NCBI RefSeq assembly: GCF_004664715.2
Contig: NC_051063.1
Location: 115,926,829-115,990,828, forward strand
Length of the DNA: 64,000 nt
Direction: 5' to 3'
DNA from: Peromyscus leucopus
Taxonomy: Eukaryota; Chordata; Mammalia; Rodentia; Cricetidae
Shown: positions 46,393-58,309 of the stretch, piece by piece
Layout: every line of letters begins with the position of its first letter
Position numbering within the stretch: position 1 is the first letter of the stretch
Made by a program: the position numbers and the translations under genes
The notes under the pieces: generated by a model
Seen by the model: the letters and a program-made list of their open reading frames with translations, nothing else
The model's database searches: none
Told to the model about the DNA's origin: nothing

Positions 46393-46558
46393 TCGTTTGT
46401 TTTTCGAGACAGGGTTTCTCTGTGTAGCTTTGCGCCTTTCCTGGGACTCACTTGGTAGCCAAGGCTGGCCTTGAACTCACAGAGATCCGCCTGGCTCTGC
46501 CTCCCGAGTGCTGGGATTAAAGGCGTGCACCACCACCGCCCGGCGCCAATGTTTTCTT
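46210..46558 (-). mobile_element. B1 SINE (antisense) with microsatellite tail and perfect target duplication
   Basis: Body 46,395-46,544 reads 'ttcgagacagggtttctctg', 'tgtagctttgcgcctttcct', 'ggctggccttgaactcac' and 'gcaccaccaccgcccggc'. The 14-bp direct repeat 'gccaatgttttctt' stands at 46,210-46,223 and 46,545-46,558. Everything between is one insertion, so the pyrimidine tract at 46,224-46,394 is the expanded A-tail. Confidence 0.95.
46224..46394. repeat. (TTTC)n-(TTCC)n-(TTTC)n compound microsatellite
   Basis: About 60 bases of TTTC repeats are followed by about 70 bases of TTCC repeats and then 40 bases of TTTC, all pyrimidine on the plus strand. Frames crossing it encode only low-complexity Phe/Leu/Ser or Lys/Glu/Arg repeats and are artefacts. 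Confidence 0.98.
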
Positions 46559-46559
46559 A

Positions 46560-46995
46560 ACCATACAGTTAAGCAGATGTAATGACTAAGGGTTGTGATG
46601 TATCTGTTAACAGAACAGCTATATCATTGTATACTTCAAAATATGTTGAAGAGAACCCATACATTTAGAACATGGTCCACATTCAGAATTTCCTTTAATG
46701 CAAGGCTGGCATGAAATTTTATTTTTGCCTGTCCGATCAATATCGTAAAAATCGTACTCTGCAAGTGTTGCGGGAAAACTTTTATTGCAAGTCATTCATA
46801 GCTTAACATATGCATGTTGGCCTAAGGGTCATTCCTGTTGATGGTAAGGGAGCAGCACAAAAGTCTTTAGACACTATCACTAAAAATAATATTCTTTTAT
46901 AACAACACTCAAGAAGTTTTTCATTATTATAAAGAAATTCTTTATCTTCATTAGGTGTGTCCTTTTGTTAGAAAGTTAAAAGTGCTGTGCCACGG
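46560..46995. other. No recognisable feature
   Basis: Unique-looking sequence with no recognised motif. Confidence 0.45.
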
Positions 46996-46999
46996 TTAC

Positions 47000-47780
47000 T
47001 TCATTTTAAAATCATTTTTATTTTTTGAAATTAAATTATAATTATGCCACTTCCCATTTCCCTTTTCCCCTATAACTGCTCTCATGTAGCTCTCTACCCA
47101 TTTGCTCTCTCTCAAATTTATGGCCTCTGGCCTTTTTAAAATTGTATACATACATACGTACATACATACATACATACATACATTCTTCTAAATATATAAA
47201 TACAGTCTTTCCAGTCTGTAAAATGTTACTTGTATGGATATGATTTCAGGATTTTGACATTGCCTAACCAATTGGGGGCCTCTTCCCTGGGGAGGACTAT
47301 TTTCTTCCACCATCAACATTTCTTAGTTGCCTGTCAATCTTTGTCTAGTACTGAGAATTCATGGGTTTTCCACCTTCCATGTCAGCATAGCATGTCTGTT
47401 GGTGTCATTGTTATTCAGAGCTTGTTTTGCCATGTGTTGAGACTTCATGGGTGTAGCTTCCCTTGACATTTCAAAGAGACATGATCGCACACCAGACAGC
47501 TTGCTCCTCTGGTTCTTACAATTTTTCTGCCTCCTCTTCTGTGATGTTTTCTGAGCCTTTGGGAGGAGTTGGGTTGTAGATGTATCAGTTAGGAGTGGGC
47601 TCCGCAACTTTGTATTTTTATTGGTTGTGGTTTTCTGTAATGTTTCTGATTTTCAGAGAAGATCCATTGTTTAGGGGTGAGAGCTACACTTATCTCTGGG
47701 TATAAGGATAAATATTTAGAATACAGCTAAGAACTGTGTTGGTTTAGAAAAGCAGTAGTTGTAGACTCTTATTCAATATC
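47000..47780 (-). mobile_element. L1 (Lx-type) 3'UTR, antisense
   Basis: From 'gaaattaaattataattatg' through 'tgttacttgtatggatatga', 'cttccctggggaggactatt', 'cttagttgcctgtcaatc' and 'ctgagcctttgggaggagtt' it follows an old Lx-type 3'UTR. A (CATA)n tract sits at 47,146-47,184, a usual position in this family. Confidence 0.72.
47146..47184. repeat. (CATA)n microsatellite
   Basis: Nine or so 'cata' units with one 'cgta' variant, inside the L1 3'UTR. Confidence 0.93.
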
Positions 47781-47799
47781 CATGGCCTCAGAACTTCAC

Positions 47800-47915
47800 A
47801 ATCTTTTTGAGAGCTTCACACATGAACACTGGATCTGCATCACTTTGTCCCTCCTTCTCCCCTCCAACTCCTTCTAAATTTATAACCTCTTCCCTTGTTA
47901 TTATTCACACACGCG

Positions 47916-47965
<50 letters not shown>

Positions 47966-48400
47966 CGCACACATGCACACACACACACATGCACACATGC
48001 ACACACACAATCAACTGAGTCCATTTAGCTTTGCTTTTATGCACATGTATCCAGGGCTGACCTCTTGGGATCAAACTCCAATGTGGAGGTGGCCCTTGGA
48101 AGAGATTGACTATCCTTCTCTCAGTGGGCACTGACAACCTATAACTCTTCATCTAGGACTGGGAACATGTTGAATTTTCTCTATTCATTTTGGCATGTCA
48201 ATTGATGATATCATTACACTACTCTTGTTTAGGCACCCATAATATTGAGAATACTTGGGTGTGTCCAATGCCAAGTATGGGAAACCTCACTTTGAGCTGT
48301 TGGCCAGGGGAGTCCCAGAGACTCCCAAAATAATATAGGCTATTTTTCATTGCCATTGGTTGACTCCGTATTATTGAAGTTCCACATACTTTGGAACAGG
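47800..48400 (-). mobile_element. Second L1 (Lx-type) 3'UTR, antisense
   Basis: After the (CA)n tract, 'cagggctgacctcttgggatc', 'cttctctcagtgggcactg', 'ataactcttcatctaggac' and 'tttggcatgtcaattgatg' parallel 47,230-47,420 of the preceding element. This shows a second copy of the same 3'UTR segment lying in tandem and in the same orientation. Confidence 0.65.
47905..48009. repeat. (CA)n microsatellite with GC and TG variants
   Basis: Roughly 50 CA units interrupted by 'cgca' and 'tgca' variants, inside the second L1 3'UTR. Frames across it are artefacts. Confidence 0.97.
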
Positions 48401-48404
48401 ACTT

Positions 48405-50470
48405 AGAAGAATCAGTCTGGAACTGACCTGGATGCCTCCTTCTTGAGGAATGGCCTTCATATTAGGGGAAGGTGGTATGCAAGCTGCCAAAGGAGACATT
48501 ATCATTTGAACCCATTTCTACAACAGTGTTCTCTCTATTCTGGGGCATACTTATTTCTTAATTCAAAGCATAATTGTTTATCTGGCTCCAATGTACTATT
48601 ACCACTTTTCCCAATTTCAATCAGCAGTCTCTTCAGAGCTTGCAGTTTCAGGCAGATGTGGGATCTTGGTGTCATGCACAGAAGTAGCTTGATTATAATC
48701 ATGTTCCTCTAATGATCTCATTCTAACTATACAGCAGCTTGATGCCCTTATTCCCTTCACTGGTCTGCCTTGGGAGCTTGTTTCTTTCCTATTTCTGATT
48801 CCTTGCTACCCAATAAAGCTTTGGTTGCCTAGTTTTTTGGCACCTATTACTTACAAGGCACCCAGATTTTCAGGGGAAAAAGTGAGCCCCTCATTTCTTT
48901 CTTCTAGATGTGATTGGTAAGTTTGTTGTTATTGCCTCCATTTCACTTTGTCATTGGAATCCCAAAGGCACATTGCTTGCTAGCAGTCTTCCTGATAGCC
49001 ACTTTCTCATTTCTTTGCACCAGTGACCTTGAAAATGTGTTTCCTTCATTTCTTCTGAAACCCATCTCATGGTATTATTCCTCCAACCTCATTTTCCAAG
49101 CCAATTATGATCCCATTATCTTTTCTAATTTGCTATGTTATATACATGTAGATTGTTGCTGATGAAAAGATTATGAACTTCATATTTAATTGCTTTTTAT
49201 AATGTGGCATTTATTTGAAAATGAAACTGTGATGTGGTGGCATTTCTCTATTATATACCATTCAATGAAAATCAATTACCACAAAACAATGAAAAACAAA
49301 ACCACAGTTGTAATTTTTTAGGAATAAAGGGTATTGCTGCTGTTTAAACTCACACAACTGATACTCAGAAAAGTGAGAATTAAACATGGAGCATGTGAAG
49401 GAAAATCTTGACTAAGAGCTGTAGAAAGCAGTTCTTCTTGGAGACTTGAGTGAAAATAATAGAGAAATCTCATTCTCCATTTGTGCAAATAATCCAGGTA
49501 TGTAGCTAAGAATTCTATATTCAAGCCATTAATTTATTGTCATTAAGCCCATTCCACCATAAACAGAATTATTTTTAAGATTGCCCATTTAAATATACCA
49601 TGACTAGCAATCAGAATGAAGACACCCGGAGTTTAGAGTAAAGAAGAGATAGCTAGCATATCTCTCTAAGGGTCTACCTTGTAATGGAGATGAAACCTCC
49701 AGTAGGAGCACTTTATGGAAGGACACACCCAAAGTGAGGAGGCCTGTGGTCAGATGAGGCAACGAGCATATTGAATACTGAAGAATCAGAGTAGAGTAGA
49801 TGAGTCAAAGTAGAAAGCAATGCTGGTGTTAGTAATAGGTGAAATAACACAAGATCAAGTGCTATAATCCATCTGTCTGCAAAATCAGTTCTGTTTGACC
49901 TTAGCATAGTTTTCAAATTGAAATTTAAATGCCTTTTCTATACATATGCCATAAAGCCATTCCTCCCTGTTACCACATGTGTTAGAATATTTACACTTGG
50001 CCTTTAAATATATTTGAGCTTTAGAACATTGGTAGAAAGATAGTAAATAGAATGAGACATGAGAGATGCTTTAAACAGCTAAGTTTGAGAAGAACAAATT
50101 AGGAACTCAAAGAAGGGGAAGAAAGTAATCTGCCAAAGTGCACAGGAATCTGCTCATAAAAAGCCTCACAAGAAATGCAAAAATCATGAAATTCACCCAG
50201 GAAAAGGATGAACCAATAAAAGGAAGTGTGTTGCACAAAGAGAAAATACCAAGGACTGATTTGTCTTATAGGCAGGTTGGGATGCAGCAGTATTAAGAGA
50301 CCATTGGAAAAAGTAAAAATTAGGGAGAAGTTCGAATACCACTGGTTAAACTGAAGTATGTGCTATAAAGCCTCAATCAACAACTAACAAAAAGAATGGA
50401 TAAGATATATTTTGGGAGATTTTATAAGACTGAAAACATAAAACTCAGCAAATGGGGAATGACTTGAGGA
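48405..50470. other. 2 kb without recognised repeats or genes
   Basis: Several frames of 60-90 codons (48,443-48,712 and 48,914-49,162, both plus strand) show no domain, signal or family resemblance. No SINE, LINE or LTR is recognised. Confidence 0.4.
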
Positions 50471-50474
50471 GTTG

Positions 50475-50830
50475 TCCTAGTTATAGTTTCTATTGCCATG
50501 AAGAGACATCATGACCATGGCAACTCTTGTAAAGAAAAAACATTTAATTGGGGTGCTTTACAGTTTTAGTTTATTTCATTATCATTAGGGTGTGACATGG
50601 TAGCATGCAAGAAGACATGGTGCTGGAGCAGGAGCTGAGAGTCCTACATCTTGACTCACAGGCAACAGGAGGTGGTCTGTCTGAAACACTAGATGTAGCT
50701 TGAGCAAAAAGATCTCAAAGCCCAACCCCACATTGACTCACTTCCTCCAACAAGGCCATGCCTACTCCAACAAGGCCACACATCCTAATAGTGCTACTCT
50801 CTTTGGGGGCCATTTTCTTTCAAACCACCA
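50475..50830 (-). mobile_element. URR1-like rodent hAT-type repeat (antisense)
   Basis: The reverse complement of the element at 565-955: 'aaaacatttaattggggtgct', 'ggtgctggagcaggagctgag', 'cttcctccaacaaggccat' and 'tttgggggccattttctttc'. An internal duplication of 'ctccaacaaggcca' occurs near 50,745-50,777. Confidence 0.68.
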
Positions 50831-51039
50831 GAGGGGTAATGTCTTGGAAGAAGTATGTACATTGTGTCCTGGGGATCCTTCACAAGTTGAACAAATCACT
50901 CACAGTAAGAAAGATTATTAATGTATAGAAATTTAAAACCCCTGTCTTTTGTAATTCATCACCATCTCCTCTGTAAGAGTGCTCTGCCCAAGACTATGTT
51001 GCCGTAGTTTCCAATAGGGCACCAAAGACAGAGCTTTGG

Positions 51040-51230
51040 CTTAGTATTAGCCTAGAACAGAAGTGACCTAGCTTCATACCAATCCCTTATGGAAATGGGA
51101 ACATGTTTTTTTTCACTGTCTCAAGTATCTCATCTATAAAGTAAAGATACCAAAATAATTTTGCCTAACTCAGAGCCTTGTAAAGATAAAAAATATTTTG
51201 AAAAAGTAAAAGTACTTTGAAAGATAAAAA
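51040..51230 (+). mobile_element. MIR SINE (sense), 3' half
   Basis: 'tctcaagtatctcatctata', 'aagtaaagataccaaaataat' and 'gcctaactcagagccttgta' follow the MIR 3' half in order. Confidence 0.6.
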
Positions 51231-51234
51231 AGTA

Positions 51235-51780
51235 CATGAATAGATATATAATCAGTTAATTAAGTTTTTTTGGCTCACTCATGTCAAAAAAAAGTCAGTA
51301 TTGATCCTGGTGCTATCATAAGGGAAATTTCAAAAACATGGAGAGGCATAAAAAGCTTGACATGTCAAAGACAGGGGTACATGCAACAGAAATAACCAAA
51401 TTGTAAAAGAGTGAGATAGAATAACACTTGGAAAATTGGGTCAGACTTGTCAAGAAACAATCTGTCCAGGAAGTTGGGGAGGAAGGAAGCTCACAGGATC
51501 CACAGTTCTCCCTTTGGGACATCATGGGGCTCCCTCTGCAGAGCTAGTTTCTGTAGGGAGGAAGCTTGGGAGCCACAGTAGGTAGCTCTGTCTGTAACAT
51601 TTGTAATTCACAGAGATGCTGCCTCTTTGGGGACCTGGAAGTTCATTTTTGGGTACTAAGTACCCATCTGAAATCCTTTCTTAACACAAATGTCAGTGAA
51701 TTCCCATAGTAAGGCCCTACTAAGACTTTTTAAACCTAAGATACTTTGGTAATTAGGATATATATGAGGTAACTGTTTCA
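51235..51780. other. No recognisable feature
   Basis: A 69-codon minus-strand frame (51,316-51,525) shows no domain. No repeat is named. Confidence 0.4.
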
Positions 51781-51784
51781 ATTT

Positions 51785-51935
51785 CCTTTCTGTTACGATT
51801 AAACACTGACCAAAAGGAACTTGGGGAAGAAACATTTATTATTTGACTTACACTTCCAAGTCACAGTCCATTATTGGGAAAGTTGGAGGCAGGAACTCAA
51901 GCAGAAACTCTTAGAAACTATAGGATAACTGCTCG
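51785..51935 (-). mobile_element. RCHARR1-like repeat fragment (antisense)
   Basis: 'ctgttacgattaaacactgac', 'gacttacacttccaagtcac' and 'ggaggcaggaactcaagcag' match the reversed 3' portion of the element seen sense at 43,110-43,265. Confidence 0.5.
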
Positions 51936-51939
51936 CTAT

Positions 51940-53650
51940 AATGAAAGACTAGTGAAATGCAGTCCCATAAACAAGAAAGCTTATTTTTAACTAGTTTACA
52001 CATTGTAAGTAGGTGGTCCATGGTTCTGTTGGTGACTTGACATGGTGTAAATGTGCCTTTGTTTTGTGTGTCCATCACTGTTCTGTGTATATTTCTTGAG
52101 TTGGTAAGTGTGTGAAACTGTTTCTTAAACATCAGTGAAATCCTAAGTGCTAAAAAGGCTCACACTGAATTATTCTGCCATTGGGATTGTCACCATTACC
52201 ACTATTATAGAAAATATGCCAAGTTTCTTTCAGTTAGACATCTTGAGCCATACAAATGCCATTTGTGAAGTTAAGTTGCATTCCTTCATTTAATCCAGAC
52301 ATATGGTAAAGAACACTTCTGATATATATATATATATATATTCTAAATGTGGAGGCTACAGATATCACATGTATGAAGGTTTATATATTCAAATCATGAG
52401 ATTTAGAGTTTTTAATGTGTGCTCTCAGGCAGGCCATTGATTATCTCTGCATCTTCTTAGCTATGAATTGGCATAACATTACACAGCTACAAGAACACTC
52501 ACAGATTTCTTATATTTGTTGTATAGCTATTTCTCTCAGATTGAAACATTCCTTCCCAGAGGGAGAGGAGAGCTCCATAATACTCAGGAAATGAGAAAAT
52601 GTTAAAGGCTTAGGAATATACCACAAGCTACAAGACTCAAAAGGTCCCTCTCCATGGTTATAATGGCAGTACTCAGTTGCTAGGGAGAGAAACCATGATT
52701 GACTAAGCTGCCTGCTAGTTATACAGAGAGCTCTAGAAATGCAGCTTTGGCAAGTCTATTACCTGCACTGTGGTGGACTTTTCAGTGATGCAGCCACCTT
52801 TGATTCACTTATGCTTCTGTAAGTAACTCCTATAAGGTCACTGGTTCACTGCTCTAGATTAGGATTGAATTGTTCCTCTGGTTTCTCATTCATGTCCTAT
52901 CTGTTATAAATGGACATTTATCCATGTCCCAGGGAAAACATTACACATAGCCTTGGAAACATCTAGTATGTGGTAGAACTGGGATTAGACATTCAGTCTG
53001 ACTTTTGAATGAAGTTAAGTATAAAATTTTCTGTGTCAAATCAAAACCATATTGGTGCTACAGCTTTGATCTGTAGTCACTACATATTCAATCCACATGC
53101 ATGAAAAAAAATCAGAATTTCTTTAGATAATTTTGTATAGTTTCGACATATGGTAGCAGGCCTCTTTGCACCTTGAGAACAAATGATGGGGCCTGGCAGA
53201 GCTTACCATGATGAAAGTTCCCTTCCTGGCTGTGGTTCATTCGGATGCTCTTATTCATTTGTTCAGTGTACTTGAAAATGTCTAGGCTTTTTCCTCAGGC
53301 AACATCTCAAGCAAAGATTGTTACTCTTTTCTGTCACCCAGGCTTCATAGATAATTGGAAGGCATCTGTAGGTGTTGGCATTTCTATAGTGGCTGTTAAT
53401 TTGCTCTCACACCAAGAAGAAATGCCTTAATTCCTAAAGAAACAAATCTTCACTAAAGTTCCATCAAGTAGATGCAGGCCCTGGCAATTCAGCCTTCAAT
53501 GACACATGTACTTCGAAACCTTCTTTCAACTGAATAGGTGCTAATGATCCCTGATAGAAGAGCAAGACTATAGGCAGGCAGAATTCATGCTGCTTAAATT
53601 ACTACAACACAGGAACAAGATAAAATAAAAGTTCCAGAAATTTTATGAAA
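51940..53650. other. Mostly unique; (TA)n at 52,321 and MIR relic at about 52,400-52,500
   Basis: A TA run of about 10 units lies at 52,322-52,341. At 52,400-52,500 the order 'aggcaggccattgattatctc', 'cttagctatgaattggcata' resembles MIR. The remainder is unique and has no gene signal. Confidence 0.45.
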
Positions 53651-53651
53651 T

Positions 53652-53815
53652 GGGCAGTGTGGGGCCTGTGAAATGGCTCAGCAGGTAAAAAGGTGCTTGC
53701 TGTCAAATGAGTTGGATCCTGGAGCCCAGTACAGTAGAATGAGAGAATTGACCTCTGCAAGCAATCCCATGACCCCCACATGTACATAGCATGCATAATC
53801 CCACCCCCTTTTTAA
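53652..53815 (+). mobile_element. B3/B2-type tRNA-derived SINE
   Basis: 'gcctgtgaaatggctcagcag' and 'ggtgcttgctgtcaaatgagt' hold the tRNA-like promoter-box region. 'agaattgacctctgcaagc' and 'ccccacatgtacatagcatg' are the typical B3 3' half. This is an old copy without a clear A-tail. Confidence 0.72.
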
Positions 53816-53904
53816 GATTGCTATGAGCTCCTGGAAAAACTACCTCCACCACCATAAGGCTGAGAAATTGTCCTGTTGAGCTATGCATCTTATCTCATTT
53901 GTTC

Positions 53905-54175
53905 ATTAGCTATTTTACTTTGTTCATTAGAAAAAATGCCTACTATGTGTCACATGCAGTGGTAGGAGCTTGTAATGTGAGAAAGGTGTACATGATTTCT
54001 GACATTAGAGACCATCATCTAGTTGAGTACACAATGCAAAAAGTGTTTTATAAAAATACTTTTAAAGTTAAAATGATATCTGCCCCCCACAAAAAGAGCA
54101 GAATTATTTTTCTCTACATCTCTCTAGAGGTGGTAAATGAACTAAGATGTGAAGAATAAATGGATGTTATTGCCA
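53905..54175 (+). mobile_element. Ancient L2-type LINE 3' relic
   Basis: 'tgcctactatgtgtcacatgc', 'gacattagagaccatcatcta' and 'gtaaatgaactaagatgtgaa' follow an old mammal-wide L2-like 3' end over about 250 bp, the best preserved of four such relics here. Confidence 0.5.
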
Positions 54176-54179
54176 CAAG

Positions 54180-54488
54180 GGGTGAAGGATAAGTAAGTAA
54201 GACATGGAGGAGATTATGTATAGAGATATTTCTGCTGGTTATTTCTGGCAGGAAGGACCATGAATTTTCCATTATACAATACTATTTACCCAAGTAGCAA
54301 TTTCAAGTTAAGTATACATAGGTTTCACATAACACAAGTAAAGTGGGATAATCATGATAATGATTTTGCTGTTAAAGTCCACAGCATTTGTGTTGAGAGT
54401 TGAGGTCAGAGACTAGGTCCTGATAGATAACCTTCCTTTTTCAAAGGTCCTCAGGAAGATGTGGTAGAAAATGAGGATTGAGAGGAGG
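54180..54488. other. No recognisable feature
   Basis: Unique-looking sequence to the left of the LTR-like fragment at 54,490. Confidence 0.4.
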
Positions 54489-54489
54489 C

Positions 54490-54760
54490 TGTTGTGGGAT
54501 GTTTTTCTGTACGTTGTGAATATGTGTTTGGCCAATAGAGAGGCAGAATAAGATTAGGTGGTCCATTCAAACTAAAGAGAGAGAAGAAGAAAGGAGAGTG
54601 GGAGAGACTTGAGCAGCTGCAGGACTGGGTGGGGCACAGGAAAACTTCCGACTACAACCGGAGAAACAGCTACCATAGGCTTCTGTAATTCACACAGGAA
54701 GAAATGAGAAATGAGACAGAGGGAAAGGCAAGGTGGGCAAACAGAGACCACATAATATTT
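54490..54760 (+). mobile_element. ERVK (mys-like) LTR fragment
   Basis: Starts 'tgttgtgggatgtttttctg' like the LTRs at 20,579 and 62,632 and continues 'ggccaatagagaggcagaat'. The 3' half of the LTR is missing or too diverged to follow. No internal sequence is seen. Confidence 0.55.
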
Positions 54761-54764
54761 GCAT

Positions 54765-56495
54765 TTACTTTAACGGTTATTTTACTAATCTTCCAAAGGA
54801 CACTAAGTATTTTGCTTGTGTTTCCCCTTACGTACCTGCTTTTTTTTTTTCACTAACTCACATAAGAACAGGCCTTCCAGGCATTACATGTTGATTGACA
54901 CATGGTTTGTCCTCTCTGTTAGGATTTCTGCCAAGTCTTATACTTCTTTGAGTGAAACCCTTGATTCAGAGTTTTCAATTAGAGCATTGCATTTATTACT
55001 CAAGCCCATTCTAAACTAATGGACACATAAGAACAAAAGCACCAATGTTCTGTGTGCATATAACGGACTCTTCCCTAATTAAAACTCAGAATCTGATGAT
55101 GAACTGCTTCAAGTTGTTTGTGGAGGGGTGGTTCTGTAAAAGAGGTAGTTTGAAAAATTATTTTCATTATTAAAGTCAAAGGTTGAATTTAAATGTACGC
55201 AAAAAGGGCTAGTCTGGCAGGCACTGGACACTGAAATGGCCCAAAAGATTAATAAGCAACTTTATGTCCAGTTTATTACATGACAGAGGAAGGGATAATA
55301 CTTTGGAAAACACCCTTCAGAAGTGTGGGGCTTACAGAAGTGTTCACTGCAATGAAAAATGACTGAGAAGAAATGAGATTGAGGAAGCCTTCATTTCTCC
55401 TGTCTTCTTGAATTTCATTGGGAAGATTTTTCCATTACTCTATTCAGAAGTGCCAAAGAGGCTGAAACCAGAGCTTTTCTCAGTCAATAAATTAAAATGT
55501 TGATCTATATCAATTATGTAACAATGACAATCTATGGTAAAGGGGGAGACTGTAAACTTGAGAGTAGGGGGTATGGGAAGGGTTTAGGAAAAGGTAGCTG
55601 GGAGGAGCTGAAGAGAACAAAAGGAGGGGGAAGATAATATCATTCTATTTCAATTAAAAACATATTTAAAAACAAGGTGAAAACCACCTTGAACAACTCA
55701 AGCTTGTTTCAAGGACAGCATTTATTCTATAAGTCCCATATACTGAGGATGATTCATAATTACAGTGGACGCTAGAAATAGGAATCCCATTGTGGCACTG
55801 CTGAGTATTCAAACATTCAATTACTGCCTCTTGCATACTATGCCTAATGAGTCTCAGCAGTTAATAGCTAATATAAAAAGCATAATGCCACTTGTCACAT
55901 TTTAGAATACTCCATTTCTTTCTGACTGCATTTGTGGTTTTCTACCCTAAAAGCCAACCTTTACCACCCCCTCATTTCTTTTCATTTCTCACAATCTAAA
56001 GAACTGACATTTTTTTTTTAGTACTCTGACATCATTTTGCTTGAGATTTCTTCTAGAGGGGCTTCAGCAAAGTATTAGCTTCCCTGCCTTAAGACTTGAG
56101 CAGAGGCACTGTGATAAGTAGATTAACAGAGCCCTATTAAAAATGTATTTTAAAGGAATAATTATGGGTCCCATCTGGCTTTACTATTGAAGCAGAACAT
56201 TATCTTGATTTTAATTGCTTAGAAAATTATTGCTAAGAATTATGTTAAAAACAAAGCATTTTGTAATTTTAATAAGATGCATGGACATGGGGGTCCTTTC
56301 ATGCTGCCATTTTCTTAAAAGAAAATATTTTTATTAGGGTTGATATGGGAAGCAAAGGGATGAAGTACTTGTGTCTTCTCAATGGTTAGTTTCTGGAGCA
56401 TTGGGAGGGAGGAAGACACTGGTGTCTGTACAGATGGAGACCATGTAGGAGCTATGAGGATATTGGTATTTGGGTGAGGACAGTAAGGTTCTGTG
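54765..56495. other. Repeat-poor sequence; possibly conserved non-coding stretch
   Basis: No repeat is recognised. The part 55,750-56,290 is AT-rich with many 'taat' and 'attaaa' words and no frames, a look common in conserved non-coding elements; this is only an impression. Confidence 0.3.
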
Positions 56496-56496
56496 C

Positions 56497-56915
56497 TAGT
56501 TTGGACCCATCACTGTGACAGAACACCTGAGCAAATCAACTTAAAAGATTAAGTTTATTTGGCTCCTAGTTTTAGATGTTTCAGTCCATTGGCATGTGAC
56601 TGCATTGCTTTTAGCTTGTGACAAGGCAGAAAGATCACGGTAGGGATATGAAGGAAAAAGAGTGATTTTCCTATGGTGATCAGGAAGCAGAGAGAAAACA
56701 CAAAGGTGCAGAGACAAGGTAGACCCTACAAAGACTCACTCCAGGGACCTGCTTCCTCTAGTAGACCCTGTCTTCTCATAGTCCATTCATAATCAGCTCA
56801 TCCATTGATGGGATTAAAGGCTTCATGATCCAATCTCCTGGCAATTGTGCCACCATCTGGCTCAAATTTCCCATCTATGAGCTTTTGGGGATACTTAATT
56901 TCTAACCATAAAAAT
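56497..56915 (-). mobile_element. Rodent DNA-transposon-like interspersed repeat (antisense)
   Basis: 'cactgtgacagaacacctga', 'aagtttatttggctcctag', 'gtttcagtccattggcatgt' and 'gattaaaggcttcatgatcc' match in order a repeat that I recall from rodent and other mammalian genomes. The family is not named with certainty. Confidence 0.5.
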
Positions 56916-56919
56916 TGCT

Positions 56920-58114
56920 TTTAAGAATTACAGAATTGTCTGATAGAAACACAAGATTCACATCTCAAAGATAATCAAAAGATCCAGGATATCATCTTGG
57001 AAACCATAACTTTCTCTTTAAAGGCACCTGCTTGTTTGTGCATTATTATTTCTTTTTCCTTGTGTTCTTTTCTTTTCCAGAAACCTCATGCAATCATAGC
57101 CACCGAACCTAAATAGTCACTCTGAGTGGGTTTCTGTTCTGTTCGCCCTTTACTTCATCTCACTAGATCTGTGATCTTAAGAACTGGCAAGTTAGTATCA
57201 CTGGGCAGCTAATTTATCTTGCAGTGAAGAATGTAAATTCGCACCTCATCTAAGAGTGTGAGTTGAAGGACATATTTCATTGACACAGTTGAATCCAGCA
57301 GGTACTACGCAGCTTGTTCTGAAAGGAGTTAAGTCTTGGGAATAGTTGTGAACAATGGCCATCTTGTTTCTGTCAATAAGATTTTGGAAAATGCCTTTTT
57401 ATCTGTAAATTCATAGCTGTAGAAAGAAAATCTAAAGGGTCAATTTATAATTCACAAGGGAGCTGAGCTATATATAAGGGAAGTTATTTTACATGATACC
57501 TAGGACAAGGGCTAAGAGGAATAAATTTACATCTACATAAAAAAATCCAAGTTAAAGGAGAGAAGTCTTTTATGTAATATCTACATGATATCAGAAAACT
57601 TCAGAGGACATGGGGGAATTTGGTAAAATGTTTAGTCATTGTCGTTACACTCCTGGCTTTATTTGCTTTTCACCTTGAATTTTCAATGGGGCTTCTTTGA
57701 GCTGGAAAAGTGATTTCTTATCTTTTTTTCTTGCCTTTGAGACTGAAGGATTAGACTTCAGTCAAAAAGTTAGTTTTCTGTTTAGTTTTAAATCTTTACA
57801 AAAGATTAAACAAAGAGGCATTTTATTTCTATTCCTATAAAAATATTTTCATAGTCTCTTTGAACCTACTGCCTCTGCCCAAGTGAGTCACGAATAGTTC
57901 ATTCTGGTATTACTTTTGTCACTTCCAGAATCTGTGGGCTGTTCAGTTTCACTCTAGGTAACCTGGGAAACAGAATTGGGCCTAGTGGCACACTAATAGG
58001 GAGACCAGATGGCCAGATTATGAAGATGAAGACTCAAACCTTGCCGTCAAAGTCATTATGTATATATATTTTTGATTTGTGCAGCTTTTTCTGGGAAGAA
58101 TTCCTACTCATGTT
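56920..58114. other. 1.2 kb unique sequence
   Basis: No repeat, frame or motif is recognised. Confidence 0.45.
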
Positions 58115-58309
58115 AAAGAATACTTTCGTCGGGTGGTGGTGGCACATGCCTTTAATCCTAGCACTCGGGAGGCAGAGCCAGGCGGATCTCTGTGAGTTCG
58201 AGGCCAGCCTGGTCTACCAAGTGAGTCCCAGGAGAGGTGCAAAGCTACACAGAGAAAACCTGTCTCAAAAAACCAAAAAAAAAAAAAAAAAAAAAAAAAG
58301 AATACTTTC
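58115..58309 (+). mobile_element. B1 SINE (sense) with 13-bp target duplication
   Basis: Body from 'gggtggtggtggcacatgcc' through 'gggaggcagagccaggcgga', 'gttcgaggccagcctggtct' and 'acacagagaaaacctgtctc' to a poly-A of about 25. 'aaagaatactttc' flanks it at 58,115-58,127 and 58,297-58,309. It is the only sense-strand B1 here. Confidence 0.96.

Noticed and set aside
46106..46474. Frames of 83-122 codons on both strands
   Set aside because: They consist of Phe/Leu/Ser or Lys/Glu/Arg repeats from the TTTC/TTCC tract plus B1 sequence.
47895..48009. CRISPR-like or satellite array
   Set aside because: The regular spacing is a plain CA dinucleotide repeat without unique spacers.
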